DNA from: Patescibacteria group bacterium UBA2211
Lineage (GTDB): Bacteria > Patescibacteriota > Minisyncoccia > Minisyncoccales > Minisyncoccaceae
Length of the DNA: 64,000 nucleotides
Assembly: GCA_002327845.1 (NCBI GenBank)
Contig: DCUP01000003.1
Coordinates: 1 to 64,000, forward strand
Direction of reading: 5' to 3'
Part shown: in pieces, positions 32,542-41,613 of the stretch
Position numbering within the stretch: the first letter of the stretch is position 1
Layout: the number at the start of each line of letters is the position of its first letter
Translations under genes and position numbers: made by a program
Notes under the pieces: generated by a model
What the model saw: the letters and a program-made list of their open reading frames with translations, nothing else
Database searches by the model: none
Told to the model about the DNA's origin: nothing

Positions 32542-34928
32542 ATGTTTATCAATTTATTTTCTACAAAAAAGACTTCCTTAATTTCTTTTCCTTCAATCCA
32601 TTTTTTAAGCCTCTCGTTACTTAAAACAATTTTTTGAACTTCTTCTTTTGGAGTATCAATTTCAATCTCAATTCTTTCCCTTACTTTTCCATCAACCTGA
32701 ACAATCATCATAACTTTTTCTTCTTTAATCAAACTTAAGTCTTCTTCTGGCCATTTTTCTAAAAGAATGCTGTTTTTATTTCCCAAAACACTCCATAACT
32801 CTTCACACAAATGCGGAGTAAAAGGAGATAATAATTTTAAAACTCTTTCAATTTCATCTTTGCCAAATTCATCTTTCTTTTCAGAAATAGAATTAAAGAA
32901 CTCCATGAAGAAAGCAATCGGAGTATTAAACTTCATTTTTGACAAATCATCGCTAACTTTCTTATTCAACTTATGAACCATAGCAATAACTTCAGTAGAG
33001 CTTGTTTTATTATCTTTACATGAAACAATAATATCCCAAGCTTTACTTAAGAATCTATTAACCCCCTTAACTCCCTGTTCATTCCATTGTATTGCTTGAT
33101 CAAATGGACCCATAAACATCTCATAAGCCCTTAATGTGTCTGCTCCAAATTCATCGACAATAACATCAGGAGAAATAACATTGCCCTTTGATTTGCTCAT
33201 TTTTTGCCCATCAGGAGCAAGAATTAATCCAATATTCCTTAGCTTGTAAAAAGGTTCTTTAGTTGAAACAACACCGATGTCGTACATAAACTTGTGCCAG
33301 AAACGAGAATATAATAAATGCAAAACCGCATGTTCTGCTCCTCCGACATACAAATCAACTGGCATCCATTTCTTTTCTATTTCTTTATTAAAAATTTCTT
33401 CTTTGTTTTTATTATCTAAAAATCTTAAATAATACCAGCAAGAACCAGCCCACTGAGGCATGGTATTGGTTTCTCTTTTTGCATCGCCCCCACACTTAGG
33501 ACATTTGACATTTACCCAATCAGAGATTGCTGCTAAAGGAGATTCTCCTGTTCCTGTCGGCTGATACTTTTCAACGTAAGGAAGTTTTAATGGTAGTTCA
33601 TTTTCTGGAACTGTAACCATTCCGCATTTAGAACAATGAATAATTGGAATCGGCTCTCCCCAATATCTTTGTCTTGAAAAAACCCAATCTCTTAATTTAT
33701 AATTTACTTTCTTTTCTGCTTTTCCTTGTTTCTTTAAATATTCTCCAATTTTCTCTCTTCCTTCTTCTGAAGTTAAATTATCAAAATCAAATGAATTGAA
33801 TAATACTCCGTCTTCGATAAAAACCTCTCCTTCTTTTTTATTCTCTCCTTTAATGACTTCTATTATTTCTAATTCGTATTTATTGGCAAAATCAAAATCT
33901 CTTTCATCGTGGGCGGGAACGGCCATCACTGCCCCTGTTCCATAATTAAATAAAACATAGTCAGCGACATAAGCTTTAATCTCTTTTCCATTAATTGGAT
34001 TAATAACCTTAACTCCTTTTAATTCAACTCCTGTTTTATCCTTAACTTCACTTATCCTTTCCCTCTCGCTTTTATTCTTTGCTTTATTAATATATTCTAA
34101 AACCTCTTCTTTGTTCTCAATTTGAAGCTCATTAACTAGTGGATGTTCTGGAGCTAAAACTAGATAGGTACAACCAAATAGAGTATCTATTCTAGTTGTA
34201 AAAACAGAAACTTCTTTTGTATCATTAATTGAAAATTTAATTTCCCAACCTTCACTTCTTCCAATCCAATTCTTTTGCATTTCCTTTATCTTTTCTGGCC
34301 AGTCAATATCATTCAATCCTTCTAATAATTTATCAGCATAAGCAGTTATTTTTAAAACCCACTGTTCGATATCTTTCTTGGTAGTCTCAGTTCCACATCT
34401 TTCACATTTTCCATCAACAACTTCTTCATTGGCTAATCCAGTCTTACAGGATGGACACCAATTAATGGGAAGCAATTTCTTGTAAGCTAATCCATTTTCA
34501 TATAACTTCAAAAATATCCATTGAGTCCACTTATAATATTCTGGATCAGTTGTATTAATCTCTCGAGACCAATCATAACTCAATCCAATCATTTTCATCT
34601 GCCTCTTAATATTACTGACATTCTTTTCAGTAATTATCTCTGGATGAACCCCTGTTTTAATTGCATAATTTTCTGCGGGTAATCCAAAAGCATCCCAACC
34701 CATGGGGTGTAAAACATTAAAACCTTGAGCTCTTTTTACTCTGGCAATAATATCGGTTGCAACATATCCCTTAGGATGACCAACATGAAGTCCTTCTCCA
34801 GAAGGATAAGGAAACATGTCTAAAACATAAAATTTAGGATTTTTTGAATCCTCTTTAGTCAGATAAGAATTATTCTTTTCCCAATAATCCTGCCATTTTT
34901 TTTCAACTTCCTTGTGATTATATTCCAT
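32529..34928 (-). CDS. leuS: Leucyl-tRNA synthetase
   Basis: Class I synthetase. HVGH is at 48-51 (GLHVGHPKGY), a Cys-rich zinc segment CPSCKTGL...CERCG lies near 158-178, an editing (CP1) domain with TTRIDTLFGCTYLVLAPEHP follows, and the KMSKS loop GQKMSKSKGNV is at about 580. C-terminal anticodon and LeuRS-specific domains are present. 799 residues, within the bacterial range. First of a leuS-glmS pair; a small membrane protein gene ends 1 base upstream. Confidence 0.98.
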   Translation of the reverse strand: MEYNHKEVEKKWQDYWEKNNSYLTKEDSKNPKFYVLDMFPYPSGEGLHVGHPKGYVATDIIARVKRAQGFNVLHPMGWDAFGLPAENYAIKTGVHPEIITEKNVSNIKRQMKMIGLSYDWSREINTTDPEYYKWTQWIFLKLYENGLAYKKLLPINWCPSCKTGLANEEVVDGKCERCGTETTKKDIEQWVLKITAYADKLLEGLNDIDWPEKIKEMQKNWIGRSEGWEIKFSINDTKEVSVFTTRIDTLFGCTYLVLAPEHPLVNELQIENKEEVLEYINKAKNKSERERISEVKDKTGVELKGVKVINPINGKEIKAYVADYVLFNYGTGAVMAVPAHDERDFDFANKYELEIIEVIKGENKKEGEVFIEDGVLFNSFDFDNLTSEEGREKIGEYLKKQGKAEKKVNYKLRDWVFSRQRYWGEPIPIIHCSKCGMVTVPENELPLKLPYVEKYQPTGTGESPLAAISDWVNVKCPKCGGDAKRETNTMPQWAGSCWYYLRFLDNKNKEEIFNKEIEKKWMPVDLYVGGAEHAVLHLLYSRFWHKFMYDIGVVSTKEPFYKLRNIGLILAPDGQKMSKSKGNVISPDVIVDEFGADTLRAYEMFMGPFDQAIQWNEQGVKGVNRFLSKAWDIIVSCKDNKTSSTEVIAMVHKLNKKVSDDLSKMKFNTPIAFFMEFFNSISEKKDEFGKDEIERVLKLLSPFTPHLCEELWSVLGNKNSILLEKWPEEDLSLIKEEKVMMIVQVDGKVRERIEIEIDTPKEEVQKIVLSNERLKKWIEGKEIKEVFFVENKLINICVA

Positions 34929-34929
34929 A

Positions 34930-35142
34930 CTACATTAATAATAGAGCTCCTATCATTCCCATCACCATCGAAATCGTTATAGTGACATACCACCAAGTAT
35001 CAATATTTAATTTGACTCCTCCGAGTATATCCTCAATTATTGCTTTAAAATACAAAAAAAAGTAAAAAAAGGCGTAACCGACAACGACACCAAAAAGAAT
35101 GGCTCTAATAAAATTTATTAATTCTTGGCTGATATATTGCAT
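34930..35142 (-). CDS. Small two-helix membrane protein, function unknown
   Basis: The 70-residue protein has two hydrophobic segments (about 10-31 and 49-69) joined by a short polar loop (ILGGVKLNIDTWW). Not recognised. The stop lies 1 base before the leuS start and the gene is in the same direction, so it is probably cotranscribed. Coding is supported by tight packing and a sensible membrane-protein sequence, but not by a family match. Confidence 0.6.
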   Translation of the reverse strand: MQYISQELINFIRAILFGVVVGYAFFYFFLYFKAIIEDILGGVKLNIDTWWYVTITISMVMGMIGALLLM

Positions 35143-35165
35143 AATTGTATATATCTAAAGAATAC

Positions 35166-35193
35166 CACAAAACAAAAGGCCTGTTAAGGCCTT
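35166..35193 (-). terminator. Intrinsic terminator after tatD
   Basis: On the minus strand AAGGCC-TTAACA-GGCCTT forms a 6-bp stem followed by TTGTTTTG. It begins at the tatD stop codon and separates the metG-pilin-tatD group from the small membrane protein and leuS. Confidence 0.75.
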
Positions 35194-35995
35194 AAATACC
35201 AAACAAATTCTTAGTATTTTTATAGGTTATTTCTTCTATTTCTTTAATTGGAACCCCTTTTATTCTAGAAATTTCTTCGATAACATATTTTAAGGAAAGA
35301 GGATTGTTTCTTTCTTCAAACATGGGCGGAGAAAGATATGGACAATCGGTTTCTAACAGTATCCTATCTAAAGGAATATTCCTTATTGCTTCTTCAGAAT
35401 CAATCTTAAAAATTATTCCATTAATTCCGAAATACAGTCCTAGAGAAAGAAACCTTTCAACTTCTTCTTTTGTTCCCGTAAAACAATGCAAAACTCCCTT
35501 AATCTTTCTTTTAGATAAAATACTATATAAATCATCAAAAGCAGAACGGCAATGGATTATAACTGGTAAACCTAATTCTTCTGCTAAATCAAGCTGTTTT
35601 TCAAATATTCTTTTTTGTTCTTCTTTGAATAATTCTTTCTTTGCTGTCCCCTTTGGCTTATGTAAATAATCAAGACCGCACTCTCCTATTGCGACGACAC
35701 TTTTAGATCTTGTTAATTCTTTGTATTTATCATAATCAAAATCTTTTTCTAAAGCTCCTTCTGTTTGTTTCAAATCTTCCATGCTTTTCAAGAATTCTGA
35801 ATCAATATTTGAAGGATGTAATCCAATTGAAGTAAAAACATTTTCTCTAGCTATCTCTATGCATTTTTTTGAACTATTAAAATTAGTGCCAACATTAATT
35901 AGGCCTATTCCTTGAGCAAGGCATTTTTTAATTAAATCTTCCCTATCTTCATCAAATTCAAAAAAATTAAGATGAGCGTGAGTATCAAATATCAT
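35192..35995 (-). CDS. tatD: TatD-family metal-dependent deoxyribonuclease
   Basis: TIM-barrel hydrolase of 267 residues. H6 and H8 in FDTHAHLN, Glu in GECGLDY (about 103-109), His in VIHCRSA and in LHCFTG, and Asp in LLETDCPYLSPP form the two-metal site. Members act as 3'-5' exonucleases on DNA and may aid DNA repair. Located directly after metG and a pilin-like gene; metG-tatD adjacency is frequent in bacteria. Overlaps the pilin-like gene by 4 bases. Confidence 0.95.
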   Translation of the reverse strand: MIFDTHAHLNFFEFDEDREDLIKKCLAQGIGLINVGTNFNSSKKCIEIARENVFTSIGLHPSNIDSEFLKSMEDLKQTEGALEKDFDYDKYKELTRSKSVVAIGECGLDYLHKPKGTAKKELFKEEQKRIFEKQLDLAEELGLPVIIHCRSAFDDLYSILSKRKIKGVLHCFTGTKEEVERFLSLGLYFGINGIIFKIDSEEAIRNIPLDRILLETDCPYLSPPMFEERNNPLSLKYVIEEISRIKGVPIKEIEEITYKNTKNLFGI

Positions 35996-36858
35996 TTGTT
36001 TGCAATATTATTAATTCTTGATAAATATTCATTTTCACTTATATTTCCATTAATAAATAAATGATTTGTTCCAGCATAATATCTTTCTTTAATTTGAGAA
36101 GTCGACATGATTGAATCATAAATTCTTACGTTGTCTATTAATGAATTAGAAGCATAGCCAATATACATATTTCCTGTTGGAATAATAGGAGTTACTCCAA
36201 CCGAAGATGACCAATAAGTATCTTCTTTTCCGTCAATATATATTTTTGCATTTAGAATATCGTTTATTCCACTGCCTGGAACGGCGAAATACCAATGGTG
36301 CCATTTCCCATCAGCACAATTAAACGTTCCGTACCTATAATTTGAATTATTAAGATATATTAAGGGCCGCGTTGTAGCGCTATGAATAATATTAATTCTA
36401 GGATAAGCGGAAACGGTTGACCCTAGACCTATTAAACTTCTAGTAACTCCCCCACCGTTTGAATCTATTTTTACCCATGCCTCAACGCTATAATCATCAC
36501 TTATATTCACATTTGAAGCACTGACATAGTCTTCCGATGAGTCAAATTGAAGACAATTATCATAAACACAATCTGTTGTTTTCCAAACAGGAAGATGTGA
36601 TGCTCCAACTAAAGTTCCTGTCACATTCTTCCATGAATCAATTGTCGTCGTTCCACTTCCTTCATTAAATTTCCACTCAGAAACGAAATTTATCATTAAT
36701 GAATTTCTTAATGAGTTAGAAAAGACTTGAGCTTTAGCAATGGTTGCTTTTTCTGTTGTTCCATTCATTGCGACGACAATCAAGCCAGACAGAATACCGA
36801 TAATAGCAATAACCACTAATAGTTCAATTAAAGTAAAAGCAAATTGTTTTTTGCTCAT
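35992..36858 (-). CDS. Type IV pilin-like protein with LamG/concanavalin-like domain
   Basis: The N-terminus is a class III prepilin signal: KKQFA followed by FTLIELLVVIAIIGILSGL, with Glu at +5 (E12) and a hydrophobic helix. The residue before the predicted cut is Ala7 rather than the usual Gly. After the pilin helix a LamG-like jelly roll (about 57-250; LQFDSSEDYVSA, DDYSVEAWVKI, WHHWYFAVPG, KIYIDGKED, NMYIGYAS, LIDNVRIYD) should be exposed outside the cell. It may be a minor pilin or adhesin that binds glycans. The start shares the ATGA overlap with metG. Confidence 0.88.
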   Translation of the reverse strand: MSKKQFAFTLIELLVVIAIIGILSGLIVVAMNGTTEKATIAKAQVFSNSLRNSLMINFVSEWKFNEGSGTTTIDSWKNVTGTLVGASHLPVWKTTDCVYDNCLQFDSSEDYVSASNVNISDDYSVEAWVKIDSNGGGVTRSLIGLGSTVSAYPRINIIHSATTRPLIYLNNSNYRYGTFNCADGKWHHWYFAVPGSGINDILNAKIYIDGKEDTYWSSSVGVTPIIPTGNMYIGYASNSLIDNVRIYDSIMSTSQIKERYYAGTNHLFINGNISENEYLSRINNIANK

Positions 36859-38312
36859 ATTCTTGGAAAAAGAGCCTCTCCTTTATTAACAATAAAGACT
36901 CCATTTTCTTCTTTTAACTGTTCTTTCATTTTCTCTACAGTTGAAGGCAAGAAAGGTTCTATTAATTTAGAGATATTATTCAATGAATAGATAAGATTGG
37001 AAAAAACTTCTTTTTGCTTTTCTATGTCTGTAATCTCCCATGGTTTTTCTTCATCAATATATTTATCGCAAAAAGAAACTAATTCCCAAATATCTGACAA
37101 GGTTTCATTAAACTGAATAAATCTTTCGTTTGCTTTACCTTCTACTTCCTTATTCTTTTCAACAAAAAGATTACTAGGTTTAATTTCAAATCCATTATTT
37201 AATTCTGCTTTTGTGACCATAGCTAAAGTTCTAGAAAATAGGTTTCCTAAACCACTAGCTAAATCTGAGTTATATCTCTTCTCAAATTTCTCATATGTGA
37301 AATCTCCATCTCCTAGTGCTGGAATCTCTCTTAGTAAAAAGTATCGAACCCCATCGGTTCCATACTTAGAAACCAATTCTTTTGGATCAATTACATTACC
37401 AATACTTTTACTCATCTTCTGATTATCAACAGTTAAGTATCCATGAACAAACAATACTTTGGGTAGGGTAATTCCAGCTGACAAAAGCATGGCTAACCAA
37501 TAAACAGAATGGAATCTGATAATTCCCTTTCCTATTACGTGCGTTTTAAATTCATTGTTCTGCCAAAATTCATTAAACTTACTTTCATCGTTACTTCCGT
37601 ATCCAAGAGCATTAATATAATTTGAAAGAGCATCAAACCAAACCCACATCTTCTGTGTTGAATCACCCGGAACATCTATTCCCCAACCTTTCGCTCTTTC
37701 ACTGGTTCGAGAGATGCAAAAATCTTGAAGACCTGAGTTGATAAAACTTAGCACTTCATTCTTTCTTACTTCGGGAATAATCTTGACCTTATCTGTCTCA
37801 ATTAATTCTTTTATTTTTTCTTGATAATTAGAAAGCTTAAAGAAGTAATTTTCCTCTTCAATCAATTCTGGCTTAACTTTGTGTTCAGGACACAATCCAT
37901 CAATAAGATCTTCTTCTTTGTAGAATTCTTCACAACCGACACAGTACAATCCAGAATACTTCTTTTTATAAATATCTTTTTCACAAACTTTCCATAGCTT
38001 TTGAGCTCCATTAAAATGCCTTTCTTCAGTGGTACGGATAAAATCATCAAGAGATATGTTTAACAACTCTTTTAAATCGAAAAACTTCTTGAAATTATCT
38101 GTAACAAATTCCATAACTGGAATTCCTGCTTTTTCGGCGCTTCTAACATTTTTTAAACTATTCTCATCACTACCAGACAAAAAGAAAACTTCATCGCCAA
38201 GTAATCGATGATGTCTCGCTAGCACGTCTGCTTGGACAAATTCTAAGGTGTGTCCTAGATGAGGAGCAGCATTAACGTATGGTATAGAGGTTGAAATAAA
38301 AATCTTTTTCAT
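36855..38312 (-). CDS. metG: Methionyl-tRNA synthetase
   Basis: Class I synthetase of 485 residues. HLGH (18-21) in NAAPHLGHTLEF, a zinc knuckle with CVGCEEFY and LCPEH (about 123-145), the WFDALSNYINALGY segment, and KMSKSIGNVIDP (KMSKS loop). The C-terminal dimerisation (tRNA-binding) domain of E. coli MetRS is absent, as in many small-genome bacteria. Stop TGA overlaps the next ATG. Confidence 0.97.
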   Translation of the reverse strand: MKKIFISTSIPYVNAAPHLGHTLEFVQADVLARHHRLLGDEVFFLSGSDENSLKNVRSAEKAGIPVMEFVTDNFKKFFDLKELLNISLDDFIRTTEERHFNGAQKLWKVCEKDIYKKKYSGLYCVGCEEFYKEEDLIDGLCPEHKVKPELIEEENYFFKLSNYQEKIKELIETDKVKIIPEVRKNEVLSFINSGLQDFCISRTSERAKGWGIDVPGDSTQKMWVWFDALSNYINALGYGSNDESKFNEFWQNNEFKTHVIGKGIIRFHSVYWLAMLLSAGITLPKVLFVHGYLTVDNQKMSKSIGNVIDPKELVSKYGTDGVRYFLLREIPALGDGDFTYEKFEKRYNSDLASGLGNLFSRTLAMVTKAELNNGFEIKPSNLFVEKNKEVEGKANERFIQFNETLSDIWELVSFCDKYIDEEKPWEITDIEKQKEVFSNLIYSLNNISKLIEPFLPSTVEKMKEQLKEENGVFIVNKGEALFPRI

Positions 38313-38314
38313 AA

Positions 38315-39334
38315 TTAATCTTGTTCTTTTCTGTGATTAAAATAATCCTTTAAACCTTCAAATACTATTCCTGCTGCGGGTATTGCCAATACGGCCCCAA
38401 TAATTCCCCCCAAAGCCCCTCCAATTAAAAGAGAAATTAAAACTAATACTGAGGGCAATCCAGACATTTTTTTAGCAAACACTGGCATTAAAATATTACT
38501 TTCAATTTGTTGAATGAGGAAAAGGAAAACTGTTGCAATAATTGCAGTGGGTAGAGAAATAGAAAAAGCAAGTGCAATTATAACCAATCCTGAAATTATT
38601 GGACCAACCATTGGAATTATATTGAATATTCCAGAAAAAATAGCTAAAGCTATTGCAAATTTAATGTTTAAAAATACGCATAGAAGGAAGGTCATTATCG
38701 CTACGCAGACACAACATATTAACCTGCTTCCGAACCAAGCTGCCACATGATGACGACTTCTTTCCCATCTTTCTAGAACTTGCTCTTCAAAACCCTTGGG
38801 AGAAACTAGCCTTAAACCCTTCATAATATCTTTCTCTTCTATCGACATAAAAATAGATAAAACAAAAATGGTTATTCCAGCAAAAATACTACCGAATAAA
38901 GAAACAAAAATATTGAATATATTAGAAGATATATTAATTAAGCTTTGATTTAAGCCAGAATCAAGAGAATAAATTCCCTCAAAAGAATCCAATCCTATTT
39001 CATTCAAGAATCCTGGAACCATATTAAAATACTGAGAAAATAATGAACTAAAATATTGTGTCTCCTCTACTAATGGAGGAACAACAATAAACGCTAGTAA
39101 TCCGCAAACCAAAAGAGCGGAAAAATATACTAATACAGCACCAAAAGCTCTATTAATCTTCTTTTTTTCAAGAAAATCAACCAAAGGATCAAAAAGAATC
39201 GAAATGAACAAAGCAATAAATGCCCAAATAATAATGTCTTTCAGAAGAAAAATAAGCCCAAAAAGAATAATAGCCACCGACACTTTAAATATGGCTCTCC
39301 ATGTAATGTCTATCATTTCAATGTCTTTTTTCAT
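38315..39334 (-). CDS. AI-2E/PerM-family transporter
   Basis: The 339-residue polytopic membrane protein has two N-terminal helices (about 12-50), a third helix near 57-80, a soluble segment (85-145) and a helical bundle to the end. GLPSVLVLISLLIGGALGGI and the ILMPVFAKKM segment (about 285-315) are typical. The family includes autoinducer-2 exporters and Na+/H+ antiporters, so the substrate is unknown. Lies 2 bases upstream of metG and 4 bases downstream of the M16 protease gene. Confidence 0.88.
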   Translation of the reverse strand: MKKDIEMIDITWRAIFKVSVAIILFGLIFLLKDIIIWAFIALFISILFDPLVDFLEKKKINRAFGAVLVYFSALLVCGLLAFIVVPPLVEETQYFSSLFSQYFNMVPGFLNEIGLDSFEGIYSLDSGLNQSLINISSNIFNIFVSLFGSIFAGITIFVLSIFMSIEEKDIMKGLRLVSPKGFEEQVLERWERSRHHVAAWFGSRLICCVCVAIMTFLLCVFLNIKFAIALAIFSGIFNIIPMVGPIISGLVIIALAFSISLPTAIIATVFLFLIQQIESNILMPVFAKKMSGLPSVLVLISLLIGGALGGIIGAVLAIPAAGIVFEGLKDYFNHRKEQD

Positions 39335-39338
39335 ATTA

Positions 39339-40607
39339 TTAAAATTTTAATAATTTTTTAAACTCTTCTTCTTTTTTCTTATATGGTCCTATAATTGCTA
39401 AATTTAATTTTTCTTCTTTGAAAATATCTCTTGCTACCATCATTATATCATTTTGAGTAATCTTTTCTATCTTCTTAAATACTTCTTCCATGGTTAATAT
39501 TTTGTTTTCCATTAATTCTTGAGAACCGTAAAAAGAAGCTTGAGCATCAGATGACTCCATTCTTAAAACCATTTTCCCTTTTAAATAATCTTTGGCCTTT
39601 CTTAATTCTGATTCAGAAACTTTTGTTTTGGTTAATTTTTTGTATTCTTTAAGAATCGTTGTAATAACTTCAAATATCTTTTTATTATCGATTCCAGCAA
39701 GAGTAACTAATGACCCTGTATCACTATCAGAATTATTATATGTTCTTATGTAATATGCTGCCCCCATTTTCTCTCTTATCTCGATAAACATTCTAGAGCT
39801 CATCATTCCTCCAAGGATTATAGCTATTAAGTCCAATGTATATCTTTGTGGATGTAAAATATTATACCCCCTAACTCCAATCGCCAAATTAGTCTGACTT
39901 ATGTCTTTATAATGAATTAAAACTTGAGGATCATTTTGTTTTTCAACAACTTCCGCCCTTGCTTTAGGTTTAGTATTTTTAACACCATTAAAACGACTTT
40001 TAATTTTATCAATCACCTCTTTCTCTTTTATCTTTCCTGCAACACAGATAATCGTATTGGAAGAAACATATTGAGATTCAATATACTTTTTAATGTCGCT
40101 TCTTTCAATTCCCGAAACACTTTTTTTAGTTCCAGCAATATCCCATCCAGCTGGCTGGTCACCATACAAAACAGTCTTCCAAACTTCATCTATGTACATC
40201 ATGGGATTATCAGTGTACATGTTAATTTCTTCAATAATAACCCCCCTTTCTTTGGTAACCTCCTTATCAGGAATTTTTGAATTTAAAAATATATCTGAAA
40301 CCCAATCTAATGCTACATCAAAATGAATAGCATCAACTTTAGCATAATATCCCGTATATTCTTCTCCCGTAAAGGCATTATAATCTCCTCCAATTCTATC
40401 TAAAACCTCAGCAACGTCTTTCGGTGTCTTTCTCTTCTCTGTCCCCTTGAAAAGCATATGCTCTAAATAATGAGATATTCCAGAAATATCTCTCTCTTCA
40501 TACTTTGAACCTGTTTTTACCAAAATTAAAACAGTTGAAGCCATAGCTTCTTTCTGTGGAACAGTTATTACTCTTAATCCATTTTTAAGCGTTGTCTTCT
40601 TGTACAT
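39339..40607 (-). CDS. M16-family zinc peptidase (processing-protease like)
   Basis: Inverzincin of 422 residues with H46-x2-E49-H50 (HYLEHMLFKGTEKR) and a downstream Glu (about 126) to bind zinc. The C-terminal half repeats the fold without the zinc motif (GGGMSSRMF-like GGMMSSRMFIEIREKMGAAY). It resembles mitochondrial-processing-peptidase-like M16B proteins, which often act as pairs, but only one is present here. Start overlaps the end of the upstream membrane protein gene by 23 bases. Confidence 0.93.
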   Translation of the reverse strand: MYKKTTLKNGLRVITVPQKEAMASTVLILVKTGSKYEERDISGISHYLEHMLFKGTEKRKTPKDVAEVLDRIGGDYNAFTGEEYTGYYAKVDAIHFDVALDWVSDIFLNSKIPDKEVTKERGVIIEEINMYTDNPMMYIDEVWKTVLYGDQPAGWDIAGTKKSVSGIERSDIKKYIESQYVSSNTIICVAGKIKEKEVIDKIKSRFNGVKNTKPKARAEVVEKQNDPQVLIHYKDISQTNLAIGVRGYNILHPQRYTLDLIAIILGGMMSSRMFIEIREKMGAAYYIRTYNNSDSDTGSLVTLAGIDNKKIFEVITTILKEYKKLTKTKVSESELRKAKDYLKGKMVLRMESSDAQASFYGSQELMENKILTMEEVFKKIEKITQNDIMMVARDIFKEEKLNLAIIGPYKKKEEEFKKLLKF

Positions 40608-41613
40608 CTTCTTTTTCTTTTTTTAATTGTTTTTTTAATTCAACCATCTTAACTTCTCTATTTACCGTTAACTCAAAAAACTTTTCTAATTCATTAACTC
40701 TATTAGCCATTTCTTTTTGAGATTTTTCTAATTCACTTCTTGAGTCATGCATTTTTTCTGAAGCTTCGTTTAAGCTTCGAGACAAATTAACAATCTCTTT
40801 ATCCATGCTTCCAGTAATAAAGATTGCTCTCTCTTCAACCATTGGTAAATCTACCGCAAATGCTTCTAACTCTTTTAATGAATTACTTAAATAAACGAAC
40901 AAAACCCTATCAATGATAAAGGTCATGCTTAAACTAATAAAACAAATAATTGCCACATTAAGACTAATAGGATAAACAGAAATTAAAACTGTTAAAACAG
41001 TAAATAATGGCAATAAAAACAAGAAATAAAACTTATTTCCAATTCCAAAAAACTTTGTCTGATCAGGCCTATCTTCTCTTTCTATTAACATCCTTCTACA
41101 TTCTTTTATTACCGGAGACATGAATTGTTGGCAGAAAAAAGCAGCAAAAGCACAAGAAAAAAACAAAGCCATTAGTCCTCCACAAAAAATTATGAATAGT
41201 TCCTGATTTGAAGACGAATTAATCCATTCTGTTAAAATAACTAAAACCATAACTGATAAACCGCTTGCTAAAACATTGATTGCGCTTGTTTTGCTAATAA
41301 AAATAAGGGCATTAAAAGTATCTTTAATTTCTTCAGTAGATAAACCAGGAATTATTCCCTTAAAAGTTACATTTTTATTTATCAGCCTAATATTTTCTTC
41401 TGCTAAAAATTTAGGTCCGCCGTATCTTAAAATTGCCAAAAAAGAAAATAACATTGTATAGATAGGAGCCATAATTAAAAAAGACCGCTCCGCTGCCGGA
41501 CTTTTAAAATTAACAATAGTAATAATTAGAACGTAAGCAAAAGCACTACAAAGAATAGCCCATCCTAAAATAGGAATTAAAAGCTTAAAAGTATAAGGAA
41601 CTCTAATCTTCAT
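40585..41613 (-). CDS. Multi-pass membrane protein with C-terminal coiled coil, function unknown
   Basis: The 342-residue protein has about six hydrophobic segments (roughly 10-32, 43-62, 92-112, 120-145, 175-200 and 205-225). A charged helical tail (about 255-342) then looks like a coiled coil rich in Glu and Lys. This layout recalls membrane sensor N-termini (HAMP-like linkers), but no kinase or cyclase domain follows. Not assigned to a family. It overlaps the M16 peptidase and glyS genes at its two ends. Confidence 0.65.
   Translation of the reverse strand: MKIRVPYTFKLLIPILGWAILCSAFAYVLIITIVNFKSPAAERSFLIMAPIYTMLFSFLAILRYGGPKFLAEENIRLINKNVTFKGIIPGLSTEEIKDTFNALIFISKTSAINVLASGLSVMVLVILTEWINSSSNQELFIIFCGGLMALFFSCAFAAFFCQQFMSPVIKECRRMLIEREDRPDQTKFFGIGNKFYFLFLLPLFTVLTVLISVYPISLNVAIICFISLSMTFIIDRVLFVYLSNSLKELEAFAVDLPMVEERAIFITGSMDKEIVNLSRSLNEASEKMHDSRSELEKSQKEMANRVNELEKFFELTVNREVKMVELKKQLKKEKEDVQEDNA

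Noticed and set aside
36855..36858. Recoding of TGA as Gly, as in Absconditabacteria/Gracilibacteria
   Set aside because: TGA ends metG exactly where the protein should end and also ends the 43413-45047 gene with a normal ATGA overlap; no in-frame TGA is needed anywhere.
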